Assembly: GCF_030403775.1 (NCBI RefSeq)
Contig: NZ_JAQMWQ010000002.1
Coordinates: 425,747-489,746, forward strand
DNA: 64,000 nt
Source: Paenibacillus sp. BSR1-1
GTDB lineage: Bacteria > Bacillota > Bacilli > Bacillales > Cytobacillaceae
Reading direction: 5' to 3'
This document shows, one piece after another, positions 17,859 to 27,805 of this stretch. Numbering within the stretch: position 1 is the first letter of the stretch; the number at the start of each line of letters is the position of its first letter. The translations under genes and the position numbers were made by a program. Under the pieces are notes generated by a model. It saw only the letters and a program-made list of their open reading frames with translations. It ran no database searches and had not been told where the DNA came from.

Positions 17859-19366
17859 ACGAATCATGGGAAGGATTCGCACAGCGAATGCAACGATTAA
17901 ATCCACTGTTTGAGCTGGGGAGGGGAATGGAAGTAGGTGAGTTGAAGCCTCATATCCAAACCATACTCATGCAAGTGCTCCTCACCATCTTTTATAGAGA
18001 ATTAAATGATGATGATCATAGAGGTAAAGCAGATATCAAATATATCGTTGAAGACTCAATTAAGCAAATGAAGCTTTTAGCAGACGATAAGCAAGTGGAA
18101 CGGATTACTAGCGGGCTTTTATATCAGGGAAAAGAAGAGTATAGTAAACCATTTGAAGCCTTATATTACGATGAAATAAGACAATCCTGGGAGACGCAAA
18201 CATTTCGGTATGTCACAATGGATGAATTATATACGAATTTAGAGATGGGCGGATCCATTGTTTATAAACTCACAGATGTCGCTCAGGAAATGATTTTTAT
18301 GAGCAGGGAAATGGCTGAGGAATTCTCCATCACGATTGAACAACTCTATAGTATGCAGCTGATTAAAAACGGTAATTTCAGAAAAGCTACCCGAAACCTC
18401 GATCACCTCATTTCACGCGTAAACCGCTTAATGGCAAATGAATTCACCTTTCAAAAGGAAATGATCAACAATCCCAAAATCTTATTGATGGAAGAGGAAT
18501 GGCAGAGGGCTGACAATCGTGTTGAAATTGAAAAGCAATTTGAAGAGGAAAAAAATCACTTCCGTACGATTACTAGTATGATCGAAAAGACAAAACGAAG
18601 AAACGAAGAAGATGATTATATTCAGAAGGAATTGGTTGTCCTGCAAGAAAAAATTGGCCATACAAGGCAATTACATGACCGCTTTGCAAAACTAGTCATT
18701 CAAAATATTTCCTATGAGATGAAATTAAAAGCGGAAAACCCTTCATTGTTTTGGGAAAACAGCCTGGTTTCTTTTCGAGAGCATTTTTATGAAAATTGGT
18801 TCATGAAGGAAGGCGTTCATCATTTCGAAACGATAGAAACCGTCCTTTCTCCATTATTTTCACCGAAGAATGAATTTATTTTGCCATTGGATTGGATTTG
18901 GGGTGAACAAGAATTTGATGAAAAACAACTAACGGATGCTGTACTGGAAGAGGAGGCAGAAGAAAGCATTACTCGTCTGCGAGTAACGAACTGGGATTCT
19001 GTTATAAAAGCATGGAGTTATGTTTTTCAATTTTTACAAACAAACGGAGAGTTTTCGTTAGCTGATCTAGCAGAGCTGCCATTAGAAGTCCAGGATTTAT
19101 GGTTCGAAGAATCTGAAACAATTGATTTGTGGATGATGTTCGATAAAAAGCCACTGAAGGTTCAAGTGCTGCATCGAAAGGAAGAAACCTTAAGCGATGA
19201 GCGGGAAATTCTTCTTTATAAACTAATGAAGGAATATCCGCAATTTCAAGTGTTTGAAGGCTTGAAGATCTATACTGAGTTTGATCATCGGGCGGAGCCC
19301 TTTCTATGGTATCAAATGAAAATGACCCCTTTTAAAATATGTGTACAGAAGGAGGAGAAACGATGA
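17855..19366 (+). CDS. jetA: Wadjet protein JetA (kleisin-like subunit)
   Basis: About 503 residues, highly charged and helical. NPLFELGRGMEVGELKPHIQ at the start, then a winged-helix-like part and a long acidic coiled middle (KEMINNPKILLMEEEWQRAD). In Wadjet, JetA is the MukF-like kleisin bridging the two JetC heads. It most resembles the JetA form of type II systems, from memory. GTG at 17855 follows GGAGGAAA at good spacing and gives a four-base GTGA overlap with jetD; an ATG at 17840 is the alternative. Confidence 0.85.
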   Translation: MNESWEGFAQRMQRLNPLFELGRGMEVGELKPHIQTILMQVLLTIFYRELNDDDHRGKADIKYIVEDSIKQMKLLADDKQVERITSGLLYQGKEEYSKPFEALYYDEIRQSWETQTFRYVTMDELYTNLEMGGSIVYKLTDVAQEMIFMSREMAEEFSITIEQLYSMQLIKNGNFRKATRNLDHLISRVNRLMANEFTFQKEMINNPKILLMEEEWQRADNRVEIEKQFEEEKNHFRTITSMIEKTKRRNEEDDYIQKELVVLQEKIGHTRQLHDRFAKLVIQNISYEMKLKAENPSLFWENSLVSFREHFYENWFMKEGVHHFETIETVLSPLFSPKNEFILPLDWIWGEQEFDEKQLTDAVLEEEAEESITRLRVTNWDSVIKAWSYVFQFLQTNGEFSLADLAELPLEVQDLWFEESETIDLWMMFDKKPLKVQVLHRKEETLSDEREILLYKLMKEYPQFQVFEGLKIYTEFDHRAEPFLWYQMKMTPFKICVQKEEKR

Positions 19367-20109
19367 ATGCGGAAAGTATCAAAAGAGCATCAGCTGTCTA
19401 TTTTACACTATTAAAAGATAAAGTCATCGACGAAAACAGTGAACACTTCCAGACCTATTTTGATCCGGAAGTGAGACAGACGGTCCTATTATTAGCAGAC
19501 GAATCAGGTACATATATTATTGAATCGCCTAAACGCATCCACCTAGTCGTCCAACCAACCGGCTCGGTTTTTGCAACGAATTTTACCCATTTGAAAGAAA
19601 AGCATCGGCAAGTGGAAACGAAAAAGCATTTCCATCTTATCAGTGTTGTCATTATGTCTTTTTTAGCAGCCATAGACCGTAACCAGGCGGCAAAAATCCG
19701 GACGAAGCGGGAAGGGATTAGCTATTACGTATTAGAACGGCAAGTCAACGACTTAATGATGAAATGGGAGAGCATTCTTAAAGCGAAACCGGACTTCGGA
19801 GAAGAAGAACGAATTGATATGAAGGAAGTTGTGACCACATGGAAATACATGGAGGTTGACACAGACGATTATGGGATTAAAAAAGGCAATAGACGAACCC
19901 GAATCGGTTTAATTGCCGGTGCTATGCGCTTACTAGAGACAGAGGGGCTGATCGTCATTCTTGATCGGGACGATATAGCGAAGGTGATTCCAAAACAAGA
20001 GCTGTTTGAGCGAATTGAATACCTGTATCACGATTATGATCGGTATGAACAATTAAAAAAATTGATGACGACGGAGGAGGATAGGCATGCCGAAAATCCA
20101 TCGAATTAG
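19363..20109 (+). CDS. jetB: Wadjet protein JetB (MukE/KITE-like subunit, DUF6063-like)
   Basis: A 248-residue protein that should be the winged-helix KITE subunit binding the kleisin JetA. It opens MNAESIKRASAVYFTLLKDK and ends in a winged-helix-like section (RIGLIAGAMRLLETEGLIVI, then DRDDIAKVIPKQELFERI). Start chosen at the ATG overlapping the jetA stop (ATGA), directly after GGAGGAG; a GTG 24 bases upstream is unlikely. Overlaps the jetC start by 23 bases. Confidence 0.83.
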   Translation: MNAESIKRASAVYFTLLKDKVIDENSEHFQTYFDPEVRQTVLLLADESGTYIIESPKRIHLVVQPTGSVFATNFTHLKEKHRQVETKKHFHLISVVIMSFLAAIDRNQAAKIRTKREGISYYVLERQVNDLMMKWESILKAKPDFGEEERIDMKEVVTTWKYMEVDTDDYGIKKGNRRTRIGLIAGAMRLLETEGLIVILDRDDIAKVIPKQELFERIEYLYHDYDRYEQLKKLMTTEEDRHAENPSN

Positions 20110-23100
20110 AATTGTCGGCCTGAAGTATGATGGCATGCAAAAGCAATACAAAGATACCACTTTTAATTTCCATAATGAGGAGACATCAACCAATGGCCTC
20201 ATTGCGATGATGAATGGAGGTGGAAAAGGGGTATTCCTTCAGACCATCTTCCAAATACTCAAACCTGGAACTTCATGGGGAAAACAAAACAATCGTTATT
20301 ATCAGCAGTTTTTCTTTAGCAATAAAGAGCAATTTATTCCCTATACCTTTCATGTTCTTATTCAGTGGGAATTGGACGGTGCAGACCGGCGGCATCTCGT
20401 AACGGGAGGAATGTTCTCAGCTGAGCAGCGTGTCTCATTGAGTGAAGAAAGTGGAAATGAAAATAAAACATTGGAACAGGAAGCCAAAATCCTCCCTAAT
20501 ATTACATTTTATACAAGAGAATTTGAACGGAAAGAAGAGGCAGCGCTTGAGCATATTCCACTCTATGAAAATGATGAGGTGGCTGAAACCGAAAGCTTGA
20601 AGGATTATTTAAAATGGAATGGATATGACGTTTACCGAGATACGAAGAAGCACTATCGCATCCTTGATACATATGGAATTAACCGTAAAGACTGGGATAT
20701 TATGAAGGACATTAACAAGGATGAAGGCGGAGTTGGTAAATATTTCGAGGGGGCTGAGGATGATCATTCCCTTTTTCAAAAACGAATCATCCCTACGGTT
20801 AGTCAAGTCTTACATCGGACCGAACATCAAAAGAACGATCTTGTAGAGATTTTTAAGAGCCAGGCAAGTATTGCTAAGGATCTGCCAGTTCTTTTAAAAA
20901 GAGAGCAAGCCCATAAAGAGTTTTTAGAAGACATTGTCCCATTTGAAGAATATTTAGCTAATGGAGTAGAACATAAAGAAATTGTTCAAGCGAGTATACA
21001 GGCAGGCAGACAGCTGCTTGGTGCCTTAGAGCATTTGAAGCAATCGGAAGAGGAAACGCTGCTTACCCTAAAGAAAGACATTGAGAAATTAATTGTAAGG
21101 CAAGCGGATTTACGCTTCCAACATGATAATTTAGAGTTTGCAAAAGCTCATAGAGAGGTCATGGATTGGGATAAGAAATTAGTGGAAGAAAGGGAGAAAC
21201 ATACTTCCTTCCAAGCGATCGTTAAAGAGAAACAGGATCGAAAAGACCAATTGGCCTTTCAGCTATTATTAAAAGAGTGGAGTGAAAATGAACAAACGAT
21301 TCGCTCTCTATCTCAGCAGATCGCGACATTGGAACAAAATATCGGCTTAGAGCAAGTAAATCAAAGAATGGATGAAATCAAGCAAGAAGCTAAAAAGCAT
21401 TGGGAGCAATCCTATTTATCGATACAAGAAGTTGTAAAGCAGTATTTGGGGTTTCAAAAGTTCTTAAAGAAAAAAGGAACGGAGCTAGCTCAACAGGATA
21501 AACAAAAGACAAAAGAGATTGCTCAACTGAGTACTGAAATTGATTTTCTCTATACTCAAATGCATACTTTTGAGTCTAAGGAAGCGGCCCTCACCCAAGA
21601 ATTTGGCGACCGCTTAACCTATGACTTAAGGGGATTGATCGACAGTCTTTTTAAACAAATTGAAGACAAAAAGGCTAGATTAATAGAGTTGCAAGCAAAA
21701 GATAAAGAATCTAGTGAGAAGCAAAACCAGCTTGCCACTTCACATGGTACACTCGTCCAATCCATTCAGTTTTCAGAGGAAAAATATAAAGATTTAAACC
21801 AAGCAAATGAAGAGCAAAAGCAAAAAGAGGCAAAACTAGCAGAAAAGCTTCTTGGTTTAATAGATGATGTTACAGCGCCGTTTACTCACTCGCTGTTATC
21901 GAAATATGCCATACAAATAGAAGAAATACTCGGTACTAACCGAGAACAAGCTGAACAGATGAAAAAAGAATTATGGGTCACACAACTCGACCATTCCTTA
22001 AATGATGAGCCCTTCTGGATCGCCAATAAAGACGTGAAAGAATTAAAGGAATGGATAGATGAGAAGACGGGAATTGATGTTTTTTATGGAACCCAATTTC
22101 TCCAATCATTACGTCCAGAGGAAATGGCGCATACCCTTCATACGTATCCGCTCCTTCCATACGGGCTGGTCGTAAGCGGGCAGCAATGGCAAAAAATTAA
22201 TCAGCAGGTTCTGACAGGAAGAATGTTTAAAAGTCCTGTTCCGATTTTCTTGCGTGAGGAAATGAACAGCGAACATCACCAGCCATCGTTTGTGATTCTT
22301 AATGGAACAGAGAAAGAGCTTTTAAGTGATAAAAATCAATTTACTAGCTGGAAAATAAAGATTGCGAAACAAATAGAAGAAAAGAAAGAAGCTCTCGATG
22401 AAATTGAAAAAACAGAAGCCTCCTTACGTCGTATTATAAAAGAAATCGATCGTTTTTTATCAAGTGATCTTTCCATTGATATCGAAAAAGCTCTTAATCA
22501 GGAACAAAACTCTCTTCTGTCTCTGAAAACGAAATTGCAGGAAATCAAAGCACAAGAAGAAAAAGAAAAGGAATTACAGCTGAGATTAAAAGAAGAGTTG
22601 GAAAAGACAAAAGGCAGGATAGAAAAGCTTACAAGAAATGTAGAAACCTTGGAGGAGTTTGAACAAGACAAAACTCTTCATCAAGAAAATAAACGGGTAA
22701 AACTAGAAAAAGAGAAACAACAGGAAGCTTTGACCATTCAGCAGCAAGAAATCGGAAAAGAGCATCTAAAGACAGTTGAACAGCAAAACCAGTGGAATCA
22801 AACGTATGTAGAATGGAAGCTTACCACCGAACAAAATATAAAGGAGATTAAGTTCTTTATTGAAGAAGCGGTTTATCCTGCTGATGAAAAAGCAGACCAA
22901 TGCGAAGATGTCCCTCGGTTATCACCATATTTTTTACAAGAGGTAAATGGAAGTATCGAAGAGCTAAAACAGCTCCAAAAATCAAAAGAAGAGCAGGCTA
23001 GAGAATTACTTGTTCTTCAAGCAAAAAAAGAAACCGAACAAAAGCAGCAAAAGAAATTAGAGAAAAAACTCAATGCTTATAATGATGGTTGGAATAAAGC

Positions 23101-24550
23101 TCCGGAACCAGATGAACCTATGAGTATATTAGAAAATATGCTGCAAACGGCACAGAAGGAAGTAAAGGCAGCAGAAAAAGAAGAACGGGAACAAGGAACA
23201 GCTGTAACAGTGGCGGAAACATCCTTAAAGCATTCGATTGAACAGCGTGATAAGTCAGGAAAGAAAGTCGAAAAGCATGGAAAACAGCCTGAACAATGGG
23301 CAGATATTGATTTGGAAGTAAAGGAAGTAGAAATTAAAGACCAAACGAAATTAACCAAAGAGGAAGTAAAGAAAGCGGAGAAACACCAAAAAGAAGCGGA
23401 AACCAATATTGCGGGCTTCGAAGGTGATTTGTTAACCCTATCGGTGATCCTAAAAGAGGAAGCGGCAGCATTTACAAATCATGATTTAGAACAAATTAAG
23501 AGTCTAGGAAAAGCATGTATCATATCCTGGTGCGAAGAACATCAAGCTATTCAGGAAGAAGGCCAAGAGAAACATGCCAAAATAGATCAATCATTGCGTA
23601 ATTTAAAGCTTACGATTGAAGGAAAAGATTGGGAGATTCGTTTTAAAAATGAAGTGTTAACAACACTAGACCATATGGATACAAGGCATTATACGCATAT
23701 CCAGACCATCGTTAAAAATATGAAACGTTTTTCACAAAGTGGGTTGGAACAATTAGAACGTGACAAGGAAAGAGCGGAAAAGGCTCAAAACTTCTGGGCC
23801 AGCCGTGCCAGCATGAAAGTAATGAGCCTATCAGAGGCCATTCGTTCCATGATTGCGAAGATGAAGCTGAAAAATGAACGAGGTTCCTTTCCGCTCGTCC
23901 AGCTCAAAGAAGACATCTTGCCTAAAAAGGCTGAAGAGATCGAACCAATGCTGAAGCAGCACTTTGTAGCGGCCATTAATAAAATTACCAAACAATTTGA
24001 CATGATTGATGATCAAAATCGAGCATTAGACGAAGAAATAAAACAACTGATTAGTGATGAGCAAATATTATTTGTATCACTCCGAAATCGATATCCAGAG
24101 TTGCTCGTCTATAACATGCGGACAGATAATGCCTTTATGTACGGGAAACCGCAGAGAGATCATTATTCAACCTGGCAGACAATCAATCAAGGTTCTAAGA
24201 CGAAATCAGATGGCAGTGGGGGACAAAAGCTATCAGCCCGAATGGTTATGATGATGATGTTATTATCGGTTAAAAGCGAAACCGATCAAAGCTGGGTTCC
24301 TTTAGTCTGTGATAATCCGTTCGGACAGGCAGCATCGGCACATGTCCTTGACCCGATCTTCGCAGTCGCTGAAAAACTGAAATTCCAATTCATCGTCGTT
24401 ACACCGCCCGAACTGGTGAAAACAGAAATCAGCCAAAGATTTGACGCCTATTATAAATTGGACTTTATTCGTGAAAAAGGAAAAGAAATTGTTTCAGACA
24501 CGATTGTTCCAGCATTTCGGATTTACCAGGGAGAGGGAGTAGCACAATAA
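20087..24550 (+). CDS. jetC: Wadjet protein JetC (SMC/MukB-like ATPase)
   Basis: A 1487-residue SMC-like motor. The N-terminal head has a P-loop variant MMNGGGKGVFLQ at about residue 41. Then come long Glu/Lys/Gln-rich coiled coils (320-640 and 740-1300) around a hinge-like part near 640-720. The C-terminal head has the signature SGGQK near 1377 and Walker B-like VPLVCDNPFGQ near 1405. JetC dimers extrude DNA loops and present small circles to JetD. The start follows GGAGGAGG inside the end of jetB. Walker B ends DN rather than DE, as I recall for this family. Confidence 0.9.
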   Translation: MPKIHRIRIVGLKYDGMQKQYKDTTFNFHNEETSTNGLIAMMNGGGKGVFLQTIFQILKPGTSWGKQNNRYYQQFFFSNKEQFIPYTFHVLIQWELDGADRRHLVTGGMFSAEQRVSLSEESGNENKTLEQEAKILPNITFYTREFERKEEAALEHIPLYENDEVAETESLKDYLKWNGYDVYRDTKKHYRILDTYGINRKDWDIMKDINKDEGGVGKYFEGAEDDHSLFQKRIIPTVSQVLHRTEHQKNDLVEIFKSQASIAKDLPVLLKREQAHKEFLEDIVPFEEYLANGVEHKEIVQASIQAGRQLLGALEHLKQSEEETLLTLKKDIEKLIVRQADLRFQHDNLEFAKAHREVMDWDKKLVEEREKHTSFQAIVKEKQDRKDQLAFQLLLKEWSENEQTIRSLSQQIATLEQNIGLEQVNQRMDEIKQEAKKHWEQSYLSIQEVVKQYLGFQKFLKKKGTELAQQDKQKTKEIAQLSTEIDFLYTQMHTFESKEAALTQEFGDRLTYDLRGLIDSLFKQIEDKKARLIELQAKDKESSEKQNQLATSHGTLVQSIQFSEEKYKDLNQANEEQKQKEAKLAEKLLGLIDDVTAPFTHSLLSKYAIQIEEILGTNREQAEQMKKELWVTQLDHSLNDEPFWIANKDVKELKEWIDEKTGIDVFYGTQFLQSLRPEEMAHTLHTYPLLPYGLVVSGQQWQKINQQVLTGRMFKSPVPIFLREEMNSEHHQPSFVILNGTEKELLSDKNQFTSWKIKIAKQIEEKKEALDEIEKTEASLRRIIKEIDRFLSSDLSIDIEKALNQEQNSLLSLKTKLQEIKAQEEKEKELQLRLKEELEKTKGRIEKLTRNVETLEEFEQDKTLHQENKRVKLEKEKQQEALTIQQQEIGKEHLKTVEQQNQWNQTYVEWKLTTEQNIKEIKFFIEEAVYPADEKADQCEDVPRLSPYFLQEVNGSIEELKQLQKSKEEQARELLVLQAKKETEQKQQKKLEKKLNAYNDGWNKAPEPDEPMSILENMLQTAQKEVKAAEKEEREQGTAVTVAETSLKHSIEQRDKSGKKVEKHGKQPEQWADIDLEVKEVEIKDQTKLTKEEVKKAEKHQKEAETNIAGFEGDLLTLSVILKEEAAAFTNHDLEQIKSLGKACIISWCEEHQAIQEEGQEKHAKIDQSLRNLKLTIEGKDWEIRFKNEVLTTLDHMDTRHYTHIQTIVKNMKRFSQSGLEQLERDKERAEKAQNFWASRASMKVMSLSEAIRSMIAKMKLKNERGSFPLVQLKEDILPKKAEEIEPMLKQHFVAAINKITKQFDMIDDQNRALDEEIKQLISDEQILFVSLRNRYPELLVYNMRTDNAFMYGKPQRDHYSTWQTINQGSKTKSDGSGGQKLSARMVMMMMLLSVKSETDQSWVPLVCDNPFGQAASAHVLDPIFAVAEKLKFQFIVVTPPELVKTEISQRFDAYYKLDFIREKGKEIVSDTIVPAFRIYQGEGVAQ

Positions 24551-24590
24551 GATAAGACAATGAAATCGACTTAATATATGACACAAGAAT

Positions 24591-24619
24591 AGACGTATGA
24601 ATTGGCATACGTCTTTTTC
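24591..24619 (+). terminator. terminator of the Wadjet operon
   Basis: Stem AGACGTATG/CATACGTCT with a six-base loop and T-rich tail. Confidence 0.88.
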
Positions 24620-24724
24620 TTTATTTATCAATCCCAATTTAATTCAGCATCCATGATAAATACCCAAGAACTTTTACCCAAAAGCGCATAAACTCTACTG
24701 TAAAAAGAAAAGAGGAGGATGGAT

Positions 24725-24961
24725 ATGTTTCCTAATTATGATGCATATGAAAGGGTTGGTATAGGTGGACCAGGCTCAGGGTTTGGTTTCTCTCCGGGTC
24801 TTGGCTTAGGTGGACCAGGTTCAGGTTTTGGTTATGGACCAGGTCTTGGATTTGGAGCTCCAGGTCTTGGTTTTGGCTATCCACAATACCATCACTACTA
24901 CCCGTACCACCATCACCATTACTACCCATATCACCACCACCACTATTTCTACCCATATTAA
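24725..24961 (+). CDS. small Gly/Pro then His/Tyr-rich repeat protein
   Basis: A 78-residue low-complexity protein. Repeats of the type GGPGSGFGY/GAPGLGFGY are followed by a tail of YHHYYPYHHHHYY units, suggesting surface or spore-coat material or metal binding by the His clusters (inference). AGAGGAGG six bases before this ATG decides the start; the upstream ATG lies inside the Shine-Dalgarno. No known family assigned. Confidence 0.7.
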   Translation: MFPNYDAYERVGIGGPGSGFGFSPGLGLGGPGSGFGYGPGLGFGAPGLGFGYPQYHHYYPYHHHHYYPYHHHHYFYPY

Positions 24962-24985
24962 GCTTTGCTGAGAAAAGAGTTCAAT

Positions 24986-25028
24986 GAAACAGGGGGTTCT
25001 ACATAGTAGAAACACCTGTTTCGTTTTG
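24986..25028 (+). terminator. terminator
   Basis: Outer stem GAAACAGG/CCTGTTTC and inner stem TTCTAC/GTAGAA, then GTTTTG. Confidence 0.75.
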
Positions 25029-25101
25029 TGAAATGATGAAGGTTTTTTGTTTGTGAATCTATAAATGGAGGATACTGCATTGACAATTTGATAAGACACT
25101 C

Positions 25102-26547
25102 TTAATCTTTTAGATTTAAAAATCCTCTAATTTCTTCAAAATGCTTATCTTTTATATAGTTTTTGTATAAATTACTGGATAATCGAATAGGATCACCAAA
25201 AAAGTATCTTTCATATTGGGTTTGCCTTGTACCAAACGAACTCATCGTAAGATCCCATGCCAAACGGAAAAGTTTCACACGGTCCTCGGCATTCATACCA
25301 TATGCTTGAAGATATTGGTCGAGTTCTGAACGAATTTCGGAATCAAACGCGCTTTCCGTTGGTATTGATATCATTCCGCTAGCCCCGATTATTTGGATAA
25401 TTTCGCTGAAACGGGGATAAATTTTAGGAAAGATGTTACTAGCCACTTGTAATGGAATAATACTTGGACACATAGATCCCCATTTATCCAATTCTGCATC
25501 ATTTTCTGATTTCTCTAAAAGTGCTTTCATGGTTTCAAGACCAATGATGATTTCGGAAAGTTTTTCCTGTATATGTTGATACTCCCCAACATTAATTGTC
25601 TCGACAAGAAGTTGAGCAACTCCAAGGAAAAATTCTGTTTTTACAATTTGTCTTGTTATGACTTGATGATAGGCAAAAGGGTAAAAAGAGCTTTCAACAA
25701 GAAAATCTGTTGCTGCATCTACATTATCATAATAAAATACGCGGTCCCATGGAACCAAAACATTGTCAAAGACGACGATTGAGTCCATTTCTTCATATTT
25801 AGAACTTAACGGATAATTAAACGAAGATTCTCCCCCCACAAAGGATTCCCTGCAATAAAATTTTAATCCTTTCGTATTAGTTGGAATGGAAAAGGCGAAC
25901 GCCTGGTCAGGATCAAAAAACATTCTTGGTGCAGAAAAGACTAAAATTTCATCCGTTAAACCACCTTGAGTGGCAAGTAAGCGGGCACCTTTGATAATCA
26001 ATCCTTGATCATTTTGATCGATCACCTTAGCGGAGATTGGCTCATCGGAAAAGCCTAAATAGACTTGTGAACGATTTACCTGGGGAGTAATAAAGGTATG
26101 TGAAAACGATAGATCGTGTTCCATTGCCCTTTCATATAAAGATTGAATGTTTTCGGGAAAACAATTTTCCCTATCTCTTAAAACGTTGGCGGAAGAGGCA
26201 AAACTCATTACAACCGTATTCATATAGTCAGGGCTTCTTCCCATCAATCCATGAGTGTGTCTTGCCCAATGTTCAATCATGTTTCTTCTTCTTTTTAAAT
26301 CTTCTTTCGTTTTGGGCTGTAAGAAAGATAGTCCAATAGTATTTTGGTTTTCTGGCAAAAGGAATGTCATCTCTTTTTTTAGATCCTGAGAATTTTGCAA
26401 ATCATAAAGGGAAGCCTTTGTCTTAAGAATTCCTTTAAAGGCAGGATGCTCCGAAATTTCCCCCTTGATTTTTTCACCATCAAACCAAATTTCATTTTTC
26501 ATTTTATTTAAACGTTCAATAAAATCCCTACCATTAATGATACTCAT
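25102..26547 (-). CDS. HpaB-type FAD-dependent aromatic hydroxylase (4-hydroxyphenylacetate 3-monooxygenase oxygenase family)
   Basis: A 481-residue protein of the HpaB/4-hydroxybutyryl-CoA dehydratase family, length typical. Marks include the N-terminal NGRDFIERL, HWARHTHGLMGRSPDYMNTV near 93-110, NRSQVYLGFSDEPISAKVID, GLIIKGARLLATQGGLTDEI and VFDNVLVPWDRVFYYDN. HpaB enzymes use reduced FAD from a partner reductase to hydroxylate phenols; no reductase gene is adjacent, so the physiological partner and substrate are unknown. AAGGAG precedes ATG. It is transcribed opposite to its flanks and seems monocistronic. Confidence 0.88.
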   Translation of the reverse strand: MSIINGRDFIERLNKMKNEIWFDGEKIKGEISEHPAFKGILKTKASLYDLQNSQDLKKEMTFLLPENQNTIGLSFLQPKTKEDLKRRRNMIEHWARHTHGLMGRSPDYMNTVVMSFASSANVLRDRENCFPENIQSLYERAMEHDLSFSHTFITPQVNRSQVYLGFSDEPISAKVIDQNDQGLIIKGARLLATQGGLTDEILVFSAPRMFFDPDQAFAFSIPTNTKGLKFYCRESFVGGESSFNYPLSSKYEEMDSIVVFDNVLVPWDRVFYYDNVDAATDFLVESSFYPFAYHQVITRQIVKTEFFLGVAQLLVETINVGEYQHIQEKLSEIIIGLETMKALLEKSENDAELDKWGSMCPSIIPLQVASNIFPKIYPRFSEIIQIIGASGMISIPTESAFDSEIRSELDQYLQAYGMNAEDRVKLFRLAWDLTMSSFGTRQTQYERYFFGDPIRLSSNLYKNYIKDKHFEEIRGFLNLKD

Positions 26548-26949
26548 TTTCTACCGTCTCCTTATAATGAATGTACCAAAGTGATGTACGAGTTTAGTTA
26601 GTATCATTTTATTAGATTACTTAAATGCTTGTTCTTATTGGAAAAGCCTTGTTTTTAATTGGGCAAAATGGATTGCTTCAAGTGGTTTGGTATTCTAAAA
26701 GTATTTTAATGTACATTTCCACGGTTACCGTTTTTTATAAGGTTCTAAGTCTTCCTTATAGTACAGTACGCACAGATGATTAGCTCGATTATGTCTGTTT
26801 TACTTTGCGTAAACTTGAACTCTTCGCCCGATAAGAGATTAATGGGTTAACAATGATTATTAAATAATTTCTGTCCTCAAAAAACTAAACAACGGGTGTA
26901 TATTAAAAGGACGTGCCATTAATTGCACGTCCTTATTACAAAAATAAAA
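26548..26949. other. intergenic region without a gene
   Basis: No coding frame is supported. A degenerate left arm of the array repeat (AACGGGTGTA, about 26880-26900) precedes a perfect hairpin at 26907-26934. The rest shows nothing I can name. Confidence 0.5.
26907..26934. terminator. bidirectional terminator-like hairpin
   Basis: Perfect stem AAGGACGTGC/GCACGTCCTT, located 16 bases past the end of the minus-strand GNAT gene. Confidence 0.75.
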
Positions 26950-27399
26950 TTACTTACTTAATTGCCATAAGTACATATTATTCTTGATTCCGATTCTTTT
27001 CATATTTAATTTTTCTAAGACTTTAATGGATGTAATGTTATCAATTAAACATTCAGCAACTATTGTTTTTACATTACCTGATGAAAATGCCCACTTTAAA
27101 ATTTCATTTACTGCTTCGGTTGCATATCCCTTGTTTTGTGCTGCAGGTACAATTCCATATCCTACTTCAACGATATTTTCTGAGTCAGGTTTGCCTTTAA
27201 ACCCAATATCACCAATGATGGCGTTATTTTCTTTATTTATAACTAGCCATACCCCCCAGCCTAGAAGGGAAGAATCCTCTTTTAGTTTCTCCAAATAATT
27301 ATTGATATGGCTACCAATTTTATATTCCTCTGTTGCAAATGTTGATAATGATTCATTCGTGCAAGGGATAATTATTAGTCTTTGAGTTTGAAGTTCCAT
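26950..27399 (-). CDS. GNAT family N-acetyltransferase
   Basis: A 149-residue acetyltransferase of the RimJ/RimL-like type. MELQTQRLIIIPCTNESL at the start; IGDIGFKGKPD and VEVGYGIVPAAQNKGYATEA give motif A with the acetyl-CoA loop (QNKGYA); NITSIKVLEKLNMKRIG is motif B. The substrate cannot be inferred. A ribosome site AAGGAG lies about 9 bases upstream. First of several acetyltransferases in the accessory region. Confidence 0.9.
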   Translation of the reverse strand: MELQTQRLIIIPCTNESLSTFATEEYKIGSHINNYLEKLKEDSSLLGWGVWLVINKENNAIIGDIGFKGKPDSENIVEVGYGIVPAAQNKGYATEAVNEILKWAFSSGNVKTIVAECLIDNITSIKVLEKLNMKRIGIKNNMYLWQLSK

Positions 27400-27579
27400 T
27401 TTTTCTCCTTGTTTACTTAATTTATATCACTTCTGTAAAAAACGACGTTCGATTCAATCATATTCATTTCTCCTTTATGTCTTCTAATAATTACTATACA
27501 GTGCTATAAAGCCTCTGTAAAACAATAATGGTAATGTTTGTAATTTATATTTATTCTTCATTACTCAATGGGTTTTTAT

Positions 27580-27672
27580 TGTGAAATCCTTCACTTAAAC
27601 TAACGGGGGCAAGAGTTAAAGGCCGGGATGGCGGGGTCTATCCCGTTTTCTTATGTGTTAACAGATACAAAT
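27580..27672 (+). repeat. array repeat A, copy 1
   Basis: First clear copy of the ~80-110 bp repeat that recurs to 63.2 kb, always in this orientation. Full copies have a left arm near CTAACGGGTGCAAGAGTTAA, a terminator-like hairpin ending in T's, and a second hairpin YTAAC-GGRGCAG-GTTAR. Here hairpin 1 is CGGGATGG...TATCCCG and the second hairpin is degraded. Confidence 0.7.
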
Positions 27673-27805
27673 TACATGATTAAGAAGTATAAGATCGTAG
27701 TGTGTATCATTTCATACAAAATAGGTAATAAACTAGTCCGCACAAATCTAAGTTCACATAGACTAATGTAATAACAAGATATTTTCACATGGAGGTCATT
27801 TAACG

